Below, in pieces: positions 42,233 to 44,450 of a stretch of 44,450 nt of DNA. The stretch comes from Gelria sp. GTDB taxonomy: Bacteria; Bacillota; Syntrophomonadia; Syntrophomonadales; Syntrophomonadaceae. Both the position numbers and the translations under genes were made by a program. The stretch is from assembly GCA_012839665.1 (NCBI GenBank), contig DUMX01000083.1, forward strand, positions 1 to 44,450, written 5' to 3'. Numbering within the stretch: position 1 is the stretch's first letter; each line of letters opens with the position of its first letter. The notes under the pieces were generated by a model that saw only the letters and a program-made list of their open reading frames with translations, was not told where the DNA came from and ran no database searches.

Positions 42233-42286
42233 ATGACACTTCTATTCGGAGAAGATGGTATACATTTTGCATAAGGTGGCGGGGCT

Positions 42287-42766
42287 GTGCGATATCGGAT
42301 TATATCAGTAGGTAAAATTAAGGAAACCTATTATTTAAATGGGATTAAAGAATACCTGAAAAGACTACAGCCTTATACCGGCATCGAATTGGTAGATGGT
42401 CTGGAGGAAAAAACTAATCCGCGGGCGGGGCCAAGTGAAATTAATAGGGTGCTAAGCCGGGAAGGTCAACGGGTCTTAAAGTTGATTAGCGATGATGATA
42501 TCCTGGTGGTTCTAGATATCCAGGGGAATAGTATGAGCTCGGAAGCGTTTGCCCAGCTAGTAGAGCAGTGGAACTTCTCAGGTAAATCTCGGGTTAACCT
42601 GGTTATAGGAGGTTCTCATGGGTTATCTGAAGAAGTAAGAGGAAGGGCCCATTACCGTATATCTTTTTCCGCCATGACTTTTCCTCACCAGATGGCTGTC
42701 CTTATACTTACCGAACAGCTTTATCGGGGATTTAAAATATTAAAGGGGGAACCATATCATAAGTAG
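42287..42766 (+). CDS. rlmH: 23S rRNA (pseudouridine1915-N3)-methyltransferase RlmH
   Basis: A SPOUT methyltransferase that methylates pseudouridine 1915 of 23S rRNA. At 159 residues it has the normal length. It carries the family's conserved C-terminal end HQMAVLILTEQLYRGF...LKGEPYHK, and the SAM-knot sequence VIGGSHGLSEEV. GTG 42287 has AAGGTGG upstream. It lies near htrA as in many Firmicutes, which often places this region close to the replication origin (inference). Confidence 0.96.
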   Translation: MRYRIISVGKIKETYYLNGIKEYLKRLQPYTGIELVDGLEEKTNPRAGPSEINRVLSREGQRVLKLISDDDILVVLDIQGNSMSSEAFAQLVEQWNFSGKSRVNLVIGGSHGLSEEVRGRAHYRISFSAMTFPHQMAVLILTEQLYRGFKILKGEPYHK

Positions 42767-42859
42767 CGTGGAGGTAGCAGATGGTATAGGTATATCAAAG
42801 TTCGGTGGTAATCGTCTTAAACCCACATGAAGGGTTCCTTACTGATAAGGGGGATTAAT

Positions 42860-44254
42860 ATGGAGAAAACAGTAGTCAGGCAATTGGTAAGGGATACTGG
42901 TAGATACGCTAATCAGGAAGTGGAAATCAGCGGATGGATTAGGAGTAATCGCGACCAGAAGTCCTTTGGGTTTATAGCGCTTAATGATGGTACTCATTTT
43001 AATACGGTACAGGTGGTATATGAAAAGGAGTTTCTGGATAATTTTGACGAAGTAGCCCGGTTTAGAACGGGTGCAGCTGTTACGGTCAGAGGGGTACTGG
43101 TAGAGACACCGCAGGCCAGGCAGCCCTTTGAGGTTAAGGCCCGGGAGGTAATCCTGGCCGGGGATTCTCCAGAAGATTATCCGATACAACCTAAGCGTCA
43201 TAGCCGGGAGTTTTTGCGTGAGGTGGCTCATTTACGCCCCCGTACCAATTTATTTGCGGCTGTTTTCCGGATACGCTCCCTGGCATCTTATGCTATCCAC
43301 AAGTTTTTCCAGGAGCGGGGATTTGTTTATGTCCATTCTCCGATTATTACTGCCAGTGATGCCGAAGGGGCCGGGGAATTGTTCCGGGTTACCACATTAG
43401 ATGCAAAAAAGCTGCCGTTTGCTGATACTGGCGAAGTCGATTTTTCACAGGATTTTTTTGGCCGCAGGACCAATCTTACTGTGAGTGGTCAGCTGGAAGC
43501 GGAAGCCTTTGCATTGGCCTTTAAGGACGTATATACTTTTGGACCGACATTCCGCGCGGAGAATTCCAATACGGCCCGGCATGCCGCTGAATTCTGGATG
43601 ATTGAACCGGAAATGGCTTTCGCTGATTTGAATGATGATATGCAATTGGCTGAAGCTATGGTAAAATTCGCGATTGGTTATGTGCTGGAAAATGCCCCCG
43701 AGGAAATAGAATTCTGTAATAGATTTGTGGATAAGGGTTTATTGGAGAGGCTTACTAGCATCATAAATCAGGAATTTGTTCAGATAACTTATACCCGGGC
43801 GGTGGAAATTCTACAGGCAGCGGGGGAGAGTTTCGACTATCCAGTGGATTGGGGCAGTGACCTGCAGACTGAGCATGAACGCTATTTAACCGAGAAGGTC
43901 TTTAAAAGGCCGGTTTTTGTAACTGATTATCCCCGGGATATTAAGGCTTTTTATATGCGGCAAAATGATGATGGCAAGACTGTAGCTGCTATGGATTTAC
44001 TAGTTCCAGGAGTAGGAGAACTTATCGGCGGCAGCCAAAGGGAAGAAAGGCTGGAGCTCTTGGAAAAAAGGATGGCAGAAATGGGTGTACCTCGCGATGA
44101 TTTATGGTGGTATCTGGAGCTAAGGAAATACGGTGGAGTCAAGCATGCCGGATTTGGTCTGGGTTTTGAGCGGTTTATTATGTATCTTACCGGGGTAAGT
44201 AATATTCGCGATGTTATACCCTTTCCCCGAACCGTTAAGTCGTGTGAGTTTTAA
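42860..44254 (+). CDS. asnS: Asparaginyl-tRNA synthetase
   Basis: A class II aminoacyl-tRNA synthetase that charges tRNA-Asn with asparagine. The N-terminal OB-fold anticodon-binding domain (about 15-100, VEISGWIRSNRDQK) is followed by the catalytic core. Motif 2 is FRAENSNTARHAAEFWMIEPE and motif 3 is GFGLGFERFIMYLTG near the end. AsnS rather than AspS is indicated by the ENSNT variant in motif 2 and by the short length of 464 residues. ATG 42860 has AGGGGG at 42848-42853; the longer frame from 42827 has no site. No T-box leader was recognised in the 90 bases upstream. Confidence 0.94.
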   Translation: MEKTVVRQLVRDTGRYANQEVEISGWIRSNRDQKSFGFIALNDGTHFNTVQVVYEKEFLDNFDEVARFRTGAAVTVRGVLVETPQARQPFEVKAREVILAGDSPEDYPIQPKRHSREFLREVAHLRPRTNLFAAVFRIRSLASYAIHKFFQERGFVYVHSPIITASDAEGAGELFRVTTLDAKKLPFADTGEVDFSQDFFGRRTNLTVSGQLEAEAFALAFKDVYTFGPTFRAENSNTARHAAEFWMIEPEMAFADLNDDMQLAEAMVKFAIGYVLENAPEEIEFCNRFVDKGLLERLTSIINQEFVQITYTRAVEILQAAGESFDYPVDWGSDLQTEHERYLTEKVFKRPVFVTDYPRDIKAFYMRQNDDGKTVAAMDLLVPGVGELIGGSQREERLELLEKRMAEMGVPRDDLWWYLELRKYGGVKHAGFGLGFERFIMYLTGVSNIRDVIPFPRTVKSCEF

Positions 44255-44450
44255 TATGGAATTTTTGACACTGAAGAAAAACTGCCACCTTAATAGTACC
44301 GATAGGTACATCCGTGTCCCCGTAGGGGGATTTCTTATGAAAACCATACCCTACGGGCACACAGCAGCTTTCGGTAGGAAGTGTAGGGAACGGCCCCTGT
44401 GCCGTTCCGTCATGTTGTTCGTAATACCGGTGCAACCATTTTCATCGCTG
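44255..44450. other. Structured non-coding end of the window with several inverted repeats
   Basis: Three stem-loops are seen: GTACC-GATA-GGTAC (44296-44309); CCCGTAGGG (44319-44327) with CCCTACGGG (44349-44357); and GGAACGGC-CCCTGT-GCCGTTCC (44387-44408). No gene is supported; the open frames here have no binding sites and disagree with each other. This may be part of an interspersed repeat that extends beyond the window. Confidence 0.5.

Noticed and set aside
42767..42859. Possible T-box leader before asnS
   Set aside because: Neither the T-box consensus nor a specifier stem or terminator could be found in this short stretch.

Overview
The window is about 44 kb of a low-to-mid GC genome. 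Gene content and style point to an anaerobic member of the Clostridia, possibly Syntrophomonadaceae: strong AGGAGG-type ribosome binding sites, frequent TTG and GTG starts, a six-cysteine SCIFF peptide with its radical SAM maturase, a clostridial-type thioredoxin reductase, and an htrA/rlmH neighbourhood. The family-level placement is inference from gene content; no rRNA is present to confirm it.

Layout. (1) 1-4800: dispersed-repeat-like non-coding DNA, then a MerR regulator with a MerR-type promoter, a VIT/von Willebrand A protein, a 55-residue basic protein, a lipoprotein, and a convergent coiled-coil protein built from 14-residue repeats. (2) 4800-12541: 400 bp of non-coding DNA, then a complete type I restriction-modification operon (hsdM-hsdS-hsdR) whose genes overlap by a few bases, ending in a YgjP-like zinc metalloprotease gene. 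(3) 12738-19285: an unrecognised 472-residue protein, then sbcD and sbcC. (4) 19282-33269: a long XRE-like regulator on the minus strand, divergent from a small protein. Next comes a same-strand run of lemA, a DUF2207 membrane protein, two small multipass membrane proteins, a 2010-residue exported protein with 86 consecutive five-residue repeats, and two zinc-ribbon proteins. This cluster is the best candidate for an undescribed system, probably at the cell envelope. (5) 33278-35107: tRNA-Gly(CCC), then the ranthipeptide pair scfA-scfB separated by a terminator. (6) 35200-44254: mostly envelope and housekeeping genes: a G5/LysM/M23 endopeptidase, thioredoxin reductase, a gluzincin-type peptidase, murA, an HtrA-like protease, rlmH and asnS. 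Between htrA and rlmH, on the opposite strand, sits a tandem duplication of a stand-alone Big_5-like protein together with its upstream region. (7) 44255-44450: a structured, hairpin-rich intergenic stretch.

How the genes may work together. The restriction operon and sbcCD form a DNA-processing or defence-flavoured block. The lemA-to-zinc-ribbon block looks like one transcription unit for displaying or handling the giant repeat protein. Its regulation could come from the divergent XRE-like gene through a TTGACA/TGTCAA palindrome. These links are inferred from gene order only.
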